DNA from: Propionibacteriaceae bacterium
GTDB taxonomy: Bacteria > Actinomycetota > Actinomycetes > Propionibacteriales > Propionibacteriaceae
Assembly (NCBI GenBank): GCA_021323255.1
Contig: JAJTCL010000385.1
Coordinates: 1 to 5,511 of the forward strand
Reading direction: 5' to 3'
Length of the DNA: 5,511 nt
The translations under genes and the position numbers were made by a program. The notes under the pieces were generated by a model. That model was not told the origin of the DNA and searched no databases. It saw only the letters and a program-made list of their open reading frames with translations. Of this stretch, positions 5,180 through 5,511 are shown one piece after another; the first letter of the stretch is position 1, and every line of letters starts with the position of its first letter.

Positions 5180-5511
5180 ATGGACGCCAGCGACCCCCGG
5201 CTGGCGGCGCTCAGGGAGGTTCCCGGCGCGACGGCGTACGTGCCTCGACTGCTGCCCGCGTGGGCCGCCGCCGAGCAGGGGTCTGCCCACCGAGTCGTCG
5301 ACGGAAGCCTGCTGTTCTTCGACATCACGGGCTTCACCCCGCTCACTGAACGGCTGGCCCGCCGGGGCCGGGAAGGCGCCGAGGAGCTCAGCAACCTCCT
5401 CGACACTGTCTTCAGCCAATTGCTGATGGACGCCGAGGACGAGGGTGGCGATCTTCTCAAGTGGGGCGGTGATGCGCTATTGCTGCTCTTCGACGGTGCC
5501 GACCACGGCCG
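5180..5511 (+). CDS. Class III adenylate/guanylate cyclase, N-terminal part (cut by the window edge)
   Basis: The first 110 codons of a nucleotide cyclase. A short N-terminal segment (ATAYVPRLLPAW) leads into a class III catalytic domain. Asp48 in LLFFDITGFTPLTERLA is the first metal ligand. GAEELSNLLDTVFSQLL is the following helix, and GGDLLKWGGDALLLLF carries Lys94 and the second metal Asp98. The GGDA in place of GGDE/S, and the sequence style, fit actinobacterial multidomain cyclases that carry tandem cyclase domains followed by an AAA/TPR region. That part would lie outside the window. ATG 5180 is the first start after an in-frame TAG at 5174, but its ribosome binding site is weak. The gene is divergent from the oxidoreductase gene across 166 bp that must hold both promoters; I could not identify a clear one. 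The product is probably cAMP, but guanylate or inactive forms are possible. Confidence 0.88.
   Translation, partial: MDASDPRLAALREVPGATAYVPRLLPAWAAAEQGSAHRVVDGSLLFFDITGFTPLTERLARRGREGAEELSNLLDTVFSQLLMDAEDEGGDLLKWGGDALLLLFDGADHG

Noticed and set aside
5144..5460. Minus-strand frames at the right edge
   Set aside because: They oppose the cyclase domain, whose metal-binding motifs fix the coding strand.

Overview
The window looks like part of a high-GC actinobacterial chromosome. The codons are GC-rich, GTG and TTG starts are frequent, there is an RsfS of the mycobacterial/actinobacterial type, and there is an F420-dependent luciferase-like oxidoreductase gene. F420 enzymes of that family are typical of Actinobacteria. 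The exact genus cannot be read from the sequence.

Left part (1-1849): the integration end of a mobile element sitting against a tRNA gene. It holds a compact palindrome-rich stretch with a very short ORF (61-135), a MerR/excisionase-type DNA-binding gene (340-624), and an overlapping tyrosine recombinase gene (608-1805). The recombinase keeps all its late catalytic boxes but is split by three small indels. The xis-int-tRNA order is that of actinobacterial integrative elements (pSAM2/AICE-like) or related prophages. The rest of the element, including any rep or transfer genes and the other att copy, would lie to the left of the window. A complete tRNA-Ala(GGC) on the minus strand (1850-1922) is the evident insertion target.

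Middle part (1923-3931, minus strand): reading leftward, rsfS (3931-3563) overlaps by 4 bp a histidine-phosphatase gene (3566-2983). A small repeat-rich spacer follows, then a multi-spanning CPBP-like membrane protein gene (2836-2009), then the tRNA. The histidine-phosphatase gene carries an internal deletion of roughly 50 nt. The frame breaks 7 residues after the second catalytic His, and the normal C-terminal 34 residues are still recognisable downstream in another frame.

Right part (4041-5511): an FGD-like F420-dependent oxidoreductase gene (minus strand, 5013-4041) becomes a full-length 324-residue protein if two single-base losses are repaired. It is divergent from the start of a class III adenylate/guanylate cyclase gene (5180 to the window edge).

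The dominant unusual signal is damage: at least six frame-breaking events in three genes, alongside rsfS, the membrane protein, xis and the tRNA, which are intact. Several of the breaks are one-base changes in short runs, so uncorrected sequencing error is a serious alternative to genuine decay. The histidine-phosphatase deletion is too large for that explanation. I see no convincing wholly new system here. The most distinctive items are the phosphatase deletion, the palindrome cluster at the left end, and the divergent CPBP-like protein.
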